From assembly GCA_963741755.1 (NCBI GenBank), contig CAVUJG010000002.1, forward strand, positions 186,001 to 250,000: a stretch of 64,000 bases of DNA, read 5' to 3'. The notes beneath the pieces were generated by a model. That model had not been told where the DNA came from. It made no database searches and saw only the letters and a list, made by a program, of their open reading frames with translations. This document shows positions 31,849 through 42,320 of the stretch, piece by piece. The DNA is from Sva-07 sp963741755 (GTDB lineage Bacteria > Actinomycetota > Acidimicrobiia > Acidimicrobiales > Ilumatobacteraceae). The translations under genes and the position numbers were made by a program. The stretch's first letter is position 1, and the number at the start of each line of letters is the position of its first letter.

Positions 31849-33064
31849 CGCCCCGGACGTCGTCGACTCCGCGACCGGCGTCGACGGGAGCACCCTTGCC
31901 CGGCTGACCGCGGCGAAGACGGTGACCAACGTGGCCTTGCGTTGGATTCCGCCGTTCCTGCCCACGCTCGAGCGAGCGTTCGGGGCCACGACGACCCAGC
32001 TCACGACCGTGCTCGGCGTCGGCGAGCTGGCCGGATTGTCCACGATCTTCGCAGGGCGCCACCTCGACCGCGGTCGCGAACGGACCGTGATGATCGGCGC
32101 CCTCGGTCTCGTCGGCGCATCGGCGGTGCTGGCGCTCACCGGGACGTTGGCCGCCTTTGCGGTCTCGTTCTTCATCCTCGTGCTCGGCGTCTCGAACCTG
32201 ACAGTGGCCGGCCAGGCCTGGATCAGCCACCGGGTGGACTACCGCTGGCGGGCCCGCTCGATGGGCCTCTACGAAACGTCGTGGGCGATCGCGCTGCTCG
32301 CGGGGGCGCCGATTGTCGCGGTGCTGATCAACGTGTTCGGCTGGCGCGGTCCGTTCGTCGCCATCGCCATCGCCTGTGCACTCGCAGCGCTCCTCGTCGC
32401 CAGGACACTGCCCCGAAACGAGCCGGCGACGGACCTTCATTCGATCGAACCCGCCGAGCACGCTGCCCACGTCGGCTCGACCGGTCGGCGTTCGTCGACC
32501 TCGATCACCGCTCGGGCCTGGCTCGTGATGATCGGCTCGGCGACCACGGCGATGGCCGGACTCTCGGTCTTCGTGATCTCGGGAAGTTGGCTCGATGACG
32601 CCTTCGGAGTGTCGACCGGCGGAGTCGGTGCGGTTGCCATGCTGTTCGGTGCCACCGAATTGGTGTCGAGCCTGGGCAGCGCTGCGTTCGCCGACCGGGT
32701 CGGAAAGCTGCGCACCACGCTCGTCGGTCTTGCTGCGTTGGGCGTCGGCCTTGGCGTGATGGTGAGCGCCGACGATCAGCTCTGGATGGGGATCGTCGGG
32801 CTGGTCGTGTTCCTGCTCGGCTTCGAACTCGCCTTCGTCGTGTCGCTGTCGCTGGTCAGCGAGTCGATGCCCGACGCTCGCGGTACGACACTGGCGGTGA
32901 GCAACGCCGTCGGAACCGTGGCACGAGCGACGGGCGCCGTAGCGAGCGGATGGCTCTACGGCATGCACGGGATCAACGGCACCGCAGCGCTGTCCGGTGC
33001 CGCCGCGATCGCTGCAGTCGGGTCCCTGTTGCTCAGCCGGCGGCTGTCGCCGAGTCGCCACTGA
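31838..33064 (+). CDS. Major facilitator superfamily transporter
   Basis: 408 aa with about twelve predicted membrane helices in two halves, split by a hydrophilic loop (about 190-225). The loop after helix 2 reads GRHLDRGRERTVMIG, a form of the MFS motif A (Asp-Arg-x-Gly-Arg), and the second half has a matching ADRVGKLRT. Drug-efflux-like overall, but substrate cannot be assigned. Its 3' end overlaps the convergent hydrolase gene by 32 bp. Confidence 0.82.
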   Translation: MATDAPDVVDSATGVDGSTLARLTAAKTVTNVALRWIPPFLPTLERAFGATTTQLTTVLGVGELAGLSTIFAGRHLDRGRERTVMIGALGLVGASAVLALTGTLAAFAVSFFILVLGVSNLTVAGQAWISHRVDYRWRARSMGLYETSWAIALLAGAPIVAVLINVFGWRGPFVAIAIACALAALLVARTLPRNEPATDLHSIEPAEHAAHVGSTGRRSSTSITARAWLVMIGSATTAMAGLSVFVISGSWLDDAFGVSTGGVGAVAMLFGATELVSSLGSAAFADRVGKLRTTLVGLAALGVGLGVMVSADDQLWMGIVGLVVFLLGFELAFVVSLSLVSESMPDARGTTLAVSNAVGTVARATGAVASGWLYGMHGINGTAALSGAAAIAAVGSLLLSRRLSPSRH

Positions 33065-33811
33065 ACGACACCACGAACGGGGCCATCGCCGCAGCGACCG
33101 CATCGGCATGGGTGTGCGGTCCGGCATGACCTGCCTCGGGAACCATGGCGACGCGGCACTGCGGAATCATGTCGACGAGCCCCTGCACCCCTGAGCGGTG
33201 GTGGGGACGGGCGTGCTCGCCGTACAGGGCCAACACCGGTGCCTCGATGGCGTCGCCGCGCCACGGAGCACCACGACGCAGGTCAGCGAGTTCGGCGACC
33301 ATCGCAGCGCCTTCCCCGCGTCGTTCCGCGCGCTTCGACGCCGGCAGGCGCTCCCAGATTGCATCTCCCACGAGTCGCCGCATGAACGCCTCCGCGGCAT
33401 CGCCGGGATCGTCGGCCGCCATCGCCGCCGCCCCGGCCGAGTCGCCTGGCCACCAGTCGAGCCACGACAGCGGCGTTTCGTACACGACGACGGCCGCCAC
33501 GAGGTCGGGCCGGCGAGCCGCAAGTCCCAAGGCCACGTTGCCACCGAAGCTGTGACCGAACACGAGTGCAGGCGCCGAGGCCGTCGCCAACACTGCTTCG
33601 AGGTCGTCGATGTTGGCGTCCACCGTCCAGGGAGGGCCGACGTCAACCGAACGGCCGTAGCCGCGTCGGTCGTAGCGGATCACCCGGTGCGTGGCGTCCA
33701 GACGACGGCTGAGCCGCAGGAGGCCTGCGGCGCGATCCATCGAACCGTGCACGACGACCGCGGTCGGCGCCGACCGAGCGCCCGCCACGTCTGACCAGAC
33801 ACTCGTCGCCA

Positions 33812-33812
<1 letters not shown>
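33033..33812 (-). CDS. Alpha/beta hydrolase
   Basis: 259 aa. The nucleophile elbow GHSFGGN (Ser near residue 88), an oxyanion-hole segment VVHGSMDRA and a late His in PEAGHAGPH make a plausible Ser-Asp-His triad. Substrate unknown. ATG 33812 overlaps the pyk stop as TGATG, so it is translated with pyk. Its end runs 32 bp into the opposing MFS gene. Confidence 0.85.
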
Positions 33813-35266
<1,454 letters not shown>

Positions 35267-35286
35267 ATCTGCTTGTCTATCTCACA

Positions 35287-35910
35287 ATGGAACTGCTCAT
35301 CATCCGCCACGGCTTGCCGGTACGACGTGAACTCACCGAAGGTGCGGCGGATCCCGAGCTCGCGCCCGACGGCCTCCGCCAAGCCGAACACCTCGCCGCG
35401 TACCTGGAGTCCGAGCGCATCGATGCCATCTATGCGAGCCCGATGGCGCGAGCGAAGCAAACAGCGGAGCCGCTCGCGGCACTGTTGCAGATGGAGATCC
35501 GACTCTCTGCTGGCGTGGCCGAGTGGGATCAGAACAGCCCGGAGTACGTGCCGGTCGAGGAGCTCAAGGCAGCCAACGACCCTCGTTGGCACGCGATGCT
35601 CGCCGGCGAATGGTCGTCGGACGAGTCCGAGGAGGACTTCCGGGCCCGAGTGCTCGACGCCGTCGAGACGATCATCAACGACCACCGCGGCCAGAAGGTC
35701 GCCGTCGTCTGCCATGGCGGGATCATCAACGGCTACCTGTCGCACATCCTGGGTCTCGGCGAATTCGCCCGAGGTTTCTTCTATCCGAACTACACCTCGA
35801 TCAATCGAGTCGCCGCCGCGTCGAGCGGGGAACGTTCGATCGTCACCATCAACGAGACGAGCCATCTGCGCGGGACCGGCCTGCCGATGGGCCTGTTCCA
35901 GCAGGGCTGA
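35287..35910 (+). CDS. Histidine phosphatase family protein
   Basis: 207 aa. The phospho-acceptor motif LLIIRHGLP is at the N-terminus and the second catalytic His is in AVVCHGGIINGYLSH. ASPMARAKQTAEPLA is the typical substrate-side segment. Cofactor-dependent mutases and broad phosphatases share this fold; the length favours a phosphatase. It starts 20 bp from the divergent pyk start and is followed 2 bp later by the peptidase gene. Confidence 0.86.
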   Translation: MELLIIRHGLPVRRELTEGAADPELAPDGLRQAEHLAAYLESERIDAIYASPMARAKQTAEPLAALLQMEIRLSAGVAEWDQNSPEYVPVEELKAANDPRWHAMLAGEWSSDESEEDFRARVLDAVETIINDHRGQKVAVVCHGGIINGYLSHILGLGEFARGFFYPNYTSINRVAAASSGERSIVTINETSHLRGTGLPMGLFQQG

Positions 35911-35912
35911 CG

Positions 35913-37184
35913 ATGACGACGACCGGCGCCTCGGAGGGCACCACGGACCTGATCGACTTCCTCGATGCGTCACCATCGCCATGGCATGCCGTCGAATCGA
36001 CCATCGACCGCCTCGACGGGTTCGTCCGCCTCGACGAAGCCGACGCCTGGGACGAGATCCCCGCCGCGGGTTACGTGGTGCGATCGGGTGCGATCATCGC
36101 GTGGCGGCTCCCGACCGGCTCCATTGCGGCGCACGCGCCGTTCCGACTCGTCGGCGCCCACACCGACTCGCCGTGCCTGCGTGTCAAGCCGCGGCCAGAC
36201 ACCGGTGGTCACGGCTGGAAGCAGCTGGCGGTCGAGGTGTACGGCGGCATCTTGAACAACAGCTGGCTCGACCGTGACCTCGGCATCGCCGGTCGCGTGA
36301 TCGGTGCCGACGGATCGATGTCGTTGCTGAACGTCGCCGAACCGGTCGCCCGCGTTCCGCAACTCGCCGTCCATCTCGACCGCGACGTGAACAACATCGG
36401 GTTGACGCTCGACACGCAGCAGCACTTGACACCGATCTGGGGTGTCGGCACGCCCGTCGTCGACGAGTTCGCGTCGTGGATCCGAGATGCCGGCGAGCTG
36501 TCGACGGACCCGGCTTGGTGGGAACTCTGCTTGTACGACGTGCAGGGCGCCTCGGTGCTCGGCGCTGACCACTCCCTGCTCGCGTCGGGTCGCCTCGACA
36601 ACCAGGTGTCGTGCTGGGCGGCCGTCACGGCGCTCGCCGCTTCGTCACCGGATGGCCATGTCGCCGTCGCCGTCCTGAACGACCACGAGGAGGTGGGTTC
36701 GTCGAGCAACACCGGTGCGGCCGGCCCGTTCCTCGAGTCGGTGCTGTCACGGCTCGTCGCCGCTCGCGGCGGCAGCGCCGATGACCTCGCACGGTCGCTC
36801 GTGTCCTCGTCGTGCGTATCGGCCGACAACGCCCACGCGGTGCATCCGAACTATCCCGAACGCCACGAGCCCGGTCACCGACCGATCGTGAACGCCGGCC
36901 CGGCGATCAAGGTCAACTCGAACCAGCGGTACGCGACCTCCAGCACGACCGCTGCCGGCTTTCAGCGCGCCTGCGAACGGGCGGGCGTGCCGTGGCAGGT
37001 GTTCGTCTCGCGCAACAACATGCCGTGCGGGTCCACGATCGGGCCGATCACCGCCACGCGCCTCGGCATCGCCACCGTCGACGTCGGCGTGCCGCAGCTC
37101 TCGATGCACTCGGCGCGCGAGCTGTGCGGAGCGGACGATCCGGGGTATCTCGCCGCGGCGCTGCAGGCGTTCCTCACCGACTGA
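35913..37184 (+). CDS. apeB: M18-family aminopeptidase
   Basis: 423 aa zinc aminopeptidase, probably acting on acidic or neutral N-terminal residues. Metal ligands appear in LVGAHTDSPCLRVKP (His, Asp), NDHEEVGSSSNTGAAG (Glu pair) and the late SMHSARELCGADD (His). GRLDNQVSCWAAV is the usual bridging-Asp segment. ATG 35913 is 2 nt after the phosphatase stop, so the two form an operon. Confidence 0.93.
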   Translation: MTTTGASEGTTDLIDFLDASPSPWHAVESTIDRLDGFVRLDEADAWDEIPAAGYVVRSGAIIAWRLPTGSIAAHAPFRLVGAHTDSPCLRVKPRPDTGGHGWKQLAVEVYGGILNNSWLDRDLGIAGRVIGADGSMSLLNVAEPVARVPQLAVHLDRDVNNIGLTLDTQQHLTPIWGVGTPVVDEFASWIRDAGELSTDPAWWELCLYDVQGASVLGADHSLLASGRLDNQVSCWAAVTALAASSPDGHVAVAVLNDHEEVGSSSNTGAAGPFLESVLSRLVAARGGSADDLARSLVSSSCVSADNAHAVHPNYPERHEPGHRPIVNAGPAIKVNSNQRYATSSTTAAGFQRACERAGVPWQVFVSRNNMPCGSTIGPITATRLGIATVDVGVPQLSMHSARELCGADDPGYLAAALQAFLTD

Positions 37185-37213
37185 GTCTCGGCGTTGCGTC
37201 GAGTCGAGGGCGT

Positions 37214-37888
37214 TCAGCCCACGCGGGCTTCGGCGAGGTCGAACAGCCGCTGCAGCTCGGCAGACAGTCGCTGCGATGCCTCGGTGATGGCACGACGCGG
37301 CGCGCGTCCGGAGTCGCCGACCTCGACCGTGATCGGCTCACCGATCACGACGTGCACCTTCTTGGGCCGGATCATCTTGGCGTGGCGCGGCATCACCCGC
37401 GCCGAGCCACCGATGCCGACGGGCACGATCGGCACGCCGGCACGAGCGGCGACGAATGCAGCACCATCGAACAGCGGGTGTAGGCGCGGGCCGTCCTTGC
37501 GTTCACCCTCGGGGAACAACACCAGCGGCTCGCCGTGTTCGAGCACGGTGATGCACCGCGACAACGCCTCGCGATCCGCGGTGCCCCGATTGACCGGGAA
37601 CGCGCCGAGCGCCGAGAACAACCAGCCCAGGCGGGGGTACTTCCAGATCTCCTGCTTGCCCATGAACCGGATCCGGCGGGTACTCACGCACGCAACGATC
37701 GGCGTGTCGACGTAGCTGCGGTGGACGGGAGCGAGCACGTAGGCGCCCGTCGCCGGGAGGTGTTCTCGTCCGTCGATGTGCATGCGGGTGAACGCCTGGG
37801 TGAACCAGCACACGAGCGAACGAAAAACCCGATAGGTCACCAGACTCGAACGCGAGTCCGAGGCAAGCCAGGTCTTCGGTTTCGTCAC
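37214..37888 (-). CDS. plsC: 1-acyl-sn-glycerol-3-phosphate acyltransferase-like
   Basis: 224 aa. The acyltransferase motif I is HRSYVD (H-x4-D), motif III is LFPEGERKDG, and later VPIVPVGIGGSARV matches motif IV. An N-terminal hydrophobic segment could touch the membrane. It makes phosphatidate or a related lipid. Its start overlaps the cmk stop by 4 bp, an association seen in many bacteria. Confidence 0.88.
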   Translation of the reverse strand: MTKPKTWLASDSRSSLVTYRVFRSLVCWFTQAFTRMHIDGREHLPATGAYVLAPVHRSYVDTPIVACVSTRRIRFMGKQEIWKYPRLGWLFSALGAFPVNRGTADREALSRCITVLEHGEPLVLFPEGERKDGPRLHPLFDGAAFVAARAGVPIVPVGIGGSARVMPRHAKMIRPKKVHVVIGEPITVEVGDSGRAPRRAITEASQRLSAELQRLFDLAEARVG

Positions 37889-38544
37889 GCCGGTATCAGC
37901 TCCAGCACGCGTGCGACCACCTCGTCGATCGAGAGTCCGGTCGAATCGACGGTCACGGCATCGGACGTCTCGGTGAGCGGGCTGTCCGCCCGAGTCGAGT
38001 CCTTGCGATCACGCTCGATGATCGACGCCTCGACTTCGGCGACGTCGCCACCGATTTCCGCCACACGCCGTTCGGCGCGCACACGGGGCGATGCCGTCAC
38101 GAACAGCTTCAACGTTGCGTCGGGAAACACGACCGAGCCGATGTCGCGCCCTTCGACCACTCCCCCGCCGTGTGTGGCGACCCACGCTCGTTGGCGCCGA
38201 ACGAGTTCGGAACGCACCCGAGCGTTCGCAGCGACTGCACTCACGGCTGCGGTGACTTCCCGCCCGCGGATCTCGACGGTTGCGTCGACGCCGTCGACGA
38301 CCACGGACGAACCGTCGAGCGTCATCTCCACGGCGTTGGCGAGCGAGGCCACATCGTCGGCGTCGGCCGGATCGATGCCCCGCCGCAGCGCTGCGAACGT
38401 GACGGCTCGGTACATCGCTCCCGTGTCGAGGTACTCCAGGCCGAGTCGTGCGGCGACCGCTCGGCCGACGGTGCTCTTGCCCGCACCGGCGGGCCCGTCG
38501 ATGGCGATCACCATCGGCGCGACCGAAGGGACGGCCGCGCTCAC
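37885..38544 (-). CDS. cmk: Cytidylate kinase
   Basis: Phosphorylates CMP and dCMP. P-loop IDGPAGAGKSTVGRAVA, the LEYLDTGAMYRAVTFAAL segment, VEGRDIGSVVFPDA and the lid RDRKDSTRADSPL are all present. GTG at 38544 overlaps the guaB1 stop (GTGA) and has GGAG about 8 nt upstream, giving 219 aa. ATG 38514 would leave the P-loop at the very N-terminus and is less likely. Confidence 0.93.
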   Translation of the reverse strand: MSAAVPSVAPMVIAIDGPAGAGKSTVGRAVAARLGLEYLDTGAMYRAVTFAALRRGIDPADADDVASLANAVEMTLDGSSVVVDGVDATVEIRGREVTAAVSAVAANARVRSELVRRQRAWVATHGGGVVEGRDIGSVVFPDATLKLFVTASPRVRAERRVAEIGGDVAEVEASIIERDRKDSTRADSPLTETSDAVTVDSTGLSIDEVVARVLELIPA

Positions 38545-39971
38545 CACGACACTCCGAGCGGGCGGCCTTCGTCGTAGCCGGCGGTGCTCTGCACTCCGAC
38601 CACGGCGCGTTCCTGGAACGCCGCGATCGAGTCGGCACCGGCGTAGGTGCACGCCGAGCGGAGGCCGGCGACGATCTGATCGATGATGTCCTCGACACTC
38701 GGGCGTTCGGGGTCGAGATACATCCGCGACGTGCTGATCCCTTCCTCGAACAGTTCCTTGCGAGCGCGTTCGAACCCGTGGTCGCCCTGCGTGCGGTGCT
38801 TGACCGCCCGGTTCGATGCCATTCCGAAGCTCTCCTTGTACAGCCGACCATCGGGATCTCGAAGTGTGTCGGCGGCCGATTCGTAGGTGCCCGCGAGCCA
38901 CGAACCGAACATCACGCTCGCGGCGCCACCGGCGAGCGCCAGCGCCACGTCACGGGGAAAGCGAACGCCACCGTCGGCCCAGATGTGGCGCCCGAGACGC
39001 CGCGCCTCGTCGGCGCACTCGAGCACCGCCGAGAACTGTGGGCGCCCCACACCGGTCATCATCCGGGTGGTACACATCGCCCCCGGGCCCACGCCGACCT
39101 TGACGACGTCCGCGCCTGCTTCGATCAGCTGGCGCGTCCCATCGGCGGTCACCACGTTGCCGGCGACGATCTTCGCGTCCGGCAGCGCGGAGCGCACCGA
39201 CTCGACTGCGTGCAAGGTGCGCGTCTGATGACCATGTGCCGTGTCGATCACGAGCACGTCGACGCCGTGGCCGACCAGTTCCTTCGCCCGACCTGCCGGA
39301 TCACCGTTGATGCCGACCGCTACACCGACCATCAGACGACCGTCGGCGTCGACCGCCGGCTCGTAGATCGTCGAACGCAGCGCCCCCTCGCGCGTGATCA
39401 CGCCGAGCAGGCGCCCGTCGTCGACCACCGGGGCCACACGAAGGCGATTCTTGCCGAGATGGTCGAACGCCGCTGCCGGATCGATGTCCGGGCTCAGGAT
39501 GTGCAGGCTCGAACTCATGACGTTCACCAGCTGCGTGAACCGGTCGAAGCCGTCACCGTCGCGTTCGGTGAACACGCCGACCGGCACACCGTCGTCGACC
39601 ACGACGACCGCGCCGTGAGCACGTTTGTGGATCAGCGAGAGCGCGTCGGCGATCGTGGCATCCGGGCCGAGCGTGATCGGCGTCTCGAAGACGGTGTGGC
39701 ATCGCTTGACGTAGTCGATCACCCCGGCCACGACGTCGACCGGGATGTCCTGCGGCAAGATGGCGATGCCGCCGCGTCGGGCGACGGTCTCGGCCATGCG
39801 ACGCCCAGCGACGGCGGTCATGTTCGACACCACCAGCGGGATCGTGGTGCCGATCCCATCGGGGGTGTGCAGGTCGACGCTCATCCTGGACGGCACGTCG
39901 GACAGGCTCGGCACCATGAAGACGTCGCTGTAGGTCAGGTCGAAGCCAGATTCGGGGTGAAGCATGCGCAT
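38541..39971 (-). CDS. guaB1: GuaB1-type IMP dehydrogenase-related protein (probable GMP reductase)
   Basis: 476 aa. The barrel begins SGFDLTYSDVFMVPSLSDV and closes with GVQSTAGYDEGRPL. The catalytic loop GPGAMCTTRMMTGVGRPQFS holds the active Cys near residue 300. Paired CBS domains (about 95-200, ITLGPDATIADALSLIHKRA) sit in the middle. It matches mycobacterial GuaB1 from end to end, which has been characterised as a GMP reductase rather than an IMP dehydrogenase. GAGGAGG precedes the ATG at 39971. Confidence 0.9.
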   Translation of the reverse strand: MRMLHPESGFDLTYSDVFMVPSLSDVPSRMSVDLHTPDGIGTTIPLVVSNMTAVAGRRMAETVARRGGIAILPQDIPVDVVAGVIDYVKRCHTVFETPITLGPDATIADALSLIHKRAHGAVVVVDDGVPVGVFTERDGDGFDRFTQLVNVMSSSLHILSPDIDPAAAFDHLGKNRLRVAPVVDDGRLLGVITREGALRSTIYEPAVDADGRLMVGVAVGINGDPAGRAKELVGHGVDVLVIDTAHGHQTRTLHAVESVRSALPDAKIVAGNVVTADGTRQLIEAGADVVKVGVGPGAMCTTRMMTGVGRPQFSAVLECADEARRLGRHIWADGGVRFPRDVALALAGGAASVMFGSWLAGTYESAADTLRDPDGRLYKESFGMASNRAVKHRTQGDHGFERARKELFEEGISTSRMYLDPERPSVEDIIDQIVAGLRSACTYAGADSIAAFQERAVVGVQSTAGYDEGRPLGVSW

Positions 39972-40036
39972 GGGTTCCTCCTCGTGTCGATCGACCCGTC
40001 CTGGGCCGCCGACTCGACTCGCTTGACGAGCGAGCA

Positions 40037-40055
40037 CAGGCTAGGGCCTAGCCTG
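40037..40055. promoter_or_regulatory. Palindrome carrying divergent -10 boxes
   Basis: CAGGCTAG (40037-40044) pairs with CTAGCCTG (40048-40055) around GGC. The same bases give TAGCCT on both strands: 9 nt before the plus-strand ATG at 40064, and about 66 nt before guaB1. Either a shared promoter or a repressor site is possible. Confidence 0.5.
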
Positions 40056-40063
40056 GCGCGTCC

Positions 40064-40771
40064 ATGACCTCTCACGCTGCGCCGCCCGTCGTCCTCGTGC
40101 ACGGTTGGGGTGGATCATTCGAGTCGACGTGGCAACGCAGCGGCTTCACGGCGCTGCTCGAAGATGCGGGCCTCGACGTCGTCGGCGTCGACCTGCTCGG
40201 CCACGGCACCGCCCCGAAGCCACACGATCCCGACGCCTACGGCGATCTCACCGAACGGGTGCACGAGGCGCTCGACGACCGGTCCGTCGACGCAATCGGG
40301 TTCTCGCTCGGAGCGATGACGCTGCTGCGCCTCGCGATCGCCCAACCTCACCGCTTCAACAGGATCGTGCTGGCCGGCATCGGCTCGAACATCTTCGACC
40401 GCGACGATTCGGGCACCAAGGCGATCATCGCCGGACTGGAATCGGTCGCCGCGGGTGGCGACCCCTCCTCGTTGGAGAACACCGTCCGGCTCTTCACCCA
40501 GTACGCCAGCCAACCCGGCAACGACATCGAGGCGCTCACCGCCGTCATGAAGCGCCCGCCGGCCGTCGACATCACGCCCGAGGCGTGTGCCGCCGTCACA
40601 TGCCCCGTGCTCGTGGTCGTCGGCGACCAGGACTTCGTGTACCCGGGCGATGCGCTGGCCGCCGCCTTCCCGAACGGCCGCTGCGAGACCTTGCGAAACG
40701 TCGACCACTTCGCGACGACGGAGTCGTTCGGGTTCTTCGACGCTGCGCTCGAATTCCTCGACGCCATCTGA
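40064..40771 (+). CDS. Alpha/beta hydrolase
   Basis: 235 aa. VVLVHGWGGSFEST forms the oxyanion region, IGFSLGAMTLLRLA is the nucleophile elbow (Ser), VVVGDQDFVYPG the Asp segment and NVDHFATTE the His. Short-chain esterase-like; substrate unknown. TAGCCT lies 9 nt before the ATG and there is no ribosome site. The next gene starts 8 nt after its stop. Confidence 0.86.
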   Translation: MTSHAAPPVVLVHGWGGSFESTWQRSGFTALLEDAGLDVVGVDLLGHGTAPKPHDPDAYGDLTERVHEALDDRSVDAIGFSLGAMTLLRLAIAQPHRFNRIVLAGIGSNIFDRDDSGTKAIIAGLESVAAGGDPSSLENTVRLFTQYASQPGNDIEALTAVMKRPPAVDITPEACAAVTCPVLVVVGDQDFVYPGDALAAAFPNGRCETLRNVDHFATTESFGFFDAALEFLDAI

Positions 40772-40779
40772 GCCAGACG

Positions 40780-41715
40780 ATGACGTCTGACGACCTCGTC
40801 ACCACCGACGTCGAGCGTGCCGCCGCCGCGATCACCGCGGGCGGCCTCGTCGCCATGCCGACCGAGACCGTCTACGGCCTCGCCGCCGACGCCACGAACT
40901 CCGAGGCGGTTCGTCGAATCTTCGAGGTCAAAGGCCGACCGGCCGACCATCCTCTGATCGTCCACCTGGCCGCTGCCGACCAACTCGACGAGTGGGCGGC
41001 GACGGTCCCCTCGGCAGCCCGCCTGCTGATCGACGCCGCGTGGCCCGGTCCGCTGACCGTGATCGTGCCTCGTGCGGCCGCAGTGCTCGATGTCGTGACC
41101 GGCGGACTTCATACCGTCGGGCTCCGCGTTCCTGCTCACCCGATGGCGCTGGAGTTGCTCGACCGTGTGGCCGTCGGCCTGGCCGCCCCCTCGGCGAACC
41201 GCTTCGGTGCCGTCAGCCCCACGACCGCCGAGCACGTGCTGCGTGATCTCGGCGACCGCCTCGATCCTGCTCGGGACGTGATCCTCGACGGCGGGGCGTG
41301 TCCGATCGGCGTCGAGAGCACGATCGTCGACTGCGCCACCGTGCCGGCGCAGATCCTGCGCTCCGGCGGTGTGTCGGTCGAGGATGTGCATCGGCTGCTG
41401 GCGGGCGACATTGCCGATGCCTCCGGCCCGAGTCGGGCCAGCGGGATGCTCTCGTCGCACTATGCGCCGCGCTGCGCGGTGCGACTGGTCGACTCCGCCG
41501 ACGACGCGATGGCGCTGAGAGCGGGCACCATCGGCTCGGAGATCATCGACCTCACCGACGACCTCGTCACCTACGCCCGCGAGCTGTACGCCCGCCTCCG
41601 CGACGCTGACGATCGCGGCATCAAGATGGTGATCGCCGTGTTGCCGCCCGCCGAGGGCTTGGGTCACGCAATTCGCGACCGTCTCACGAAGGCCGCAGCG
41701 CCTCGTCCGGCCTGA
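40780..41715 (+). CDS. tsaC: L-threonylcarbamoyladenylate synthase (Sua5/YrdC type)
   Basis: Makes threonylcarbamoyl-AMP for the t6A37 tRNA modification. A YrdC domain (about 10-190) has MPTETVYGLAADATN, FEVKGRPADHPLIVH, and PSANRFGAVSPTTAEHV followed by IGVESTIVDC. The 311-aa length includes a C-terminal Sua5-type domain with GMLSSHYAPRCAVRL, so it is the long form. The other t6A genes are not in the window. Confidence 0.93.
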   Translation: MTSDDLVTTDVERAAAAITAGGLVAMPTETVYGLAADATNSEAVRRIFEVKGRPADHPLIVHLAAADQLDEWAATVPSAARLLIDAAWPGPLTVIVPRAAAVLDVVTGGLHTVGLRVPAHPMALELLDRVAVGLAAPSANRFGAVSPTTAEHVLRDLGDRLDPARDVILDGGACPIGVESTIVDCATVPAQILRSGGVSVEDVHRLLAGDIADASGPSRASGMLSSHYAPRCAVRLVDSADDAMALRAGTIGSEIIDLTDDLVTYARELYARLRDADDRGIKMVIAVLPPAEGLGHAIRDRLTKAAAPRPA

Positions 41716-41730
41716 ACGAACTCGATGGGC

Positions 41731-42315
41731 TCATGGCCAGTCGACGGCGTTCAGATTGCTGACCCAGGCGTCGCGGACCGCGATCACGTCGGGTGTCGGC
41801 GCACCGTCGACTCCACCGATGGTGATGCTGACCGTCGATGCGCCCGCATCCGGGACGACGTCGAGGCGACACCAGCAGTCGAACGGTTCGTGCAGGTAGG
41901 TGTCGAGCCGGTAGGGCGGATCGTCGTCGAGCACCTCGCCGAGCCACGCGGCGACCACCAGCATGGCTTCGAACGTCTCGACGGGGAGCGCTTCGACGGT
42001 GAACGAGGGAACATCGCGGGCGATCCCTGCAGTCGGGTCGGCGGTGGAATCGTCGGATCGCGACATCCGGTGCGTGTCGGGCTCTGATCCGGCTGGGCCA
42101 TCGGCATCGGGCGTCTCGATGCCCTCGTCCCGGGTGCGTGTGTTCACGGCCAGGAGGGCAGCGTCGGCGGCTTCGTTGATCCGTTGCATGTCGGCGGGGT
42201 CGCCACCTTGGTCGGGATGGTGGGCCTTGGCCAGCCGGCGCCGGGCGGCACGGATGTCGTCGCCGCTGGCGTCACGACCGAGGCCGAGCGTGGCGAACGG
42301 ATCCGGCCGGGTCAT
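41731..42315 (-). CDS. DnaJ-domain protein with unknown C-terminal domain
   Basis: 194 aa. A J-domain fills about residues 1-60 (FATLGLGRDASGDDIRAARR) and contains HPDQGG in place of the usual HPD-containing loop. It therefore probably stimulates an Hsp70. The C-terminal 100 residues (FTVEALPVETFEAMLVVAAW onward) are not recognised. ATG 42315 is 6 nt after the xylB stop. Confidence 0.8.
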   Translation of the reverse strand: MTRPDPFATLGLGRDASGDDIRAARRRLAKAHHPDQGGDPADMQRINEAADAALLAVNTRTRDEGIETPDADGPAGSEPDTHRMSRSDDSTADPTAGIARDVPSFTVEALPVETFEAMLVVAAWLGEVLDDDPPYRLDTYLHEPFDCWCRLDVVPDAGASTVSITIGGVDGAPTPDVIAVRDAWVSNLNAVDWP

Positions 42316-42320
42316 CGGGG

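Noticed and set aside
37185..37213. Terminator between apeB and plsC
   Set aside because: The 29-bp convergent gap has no convincing inverted repeat.
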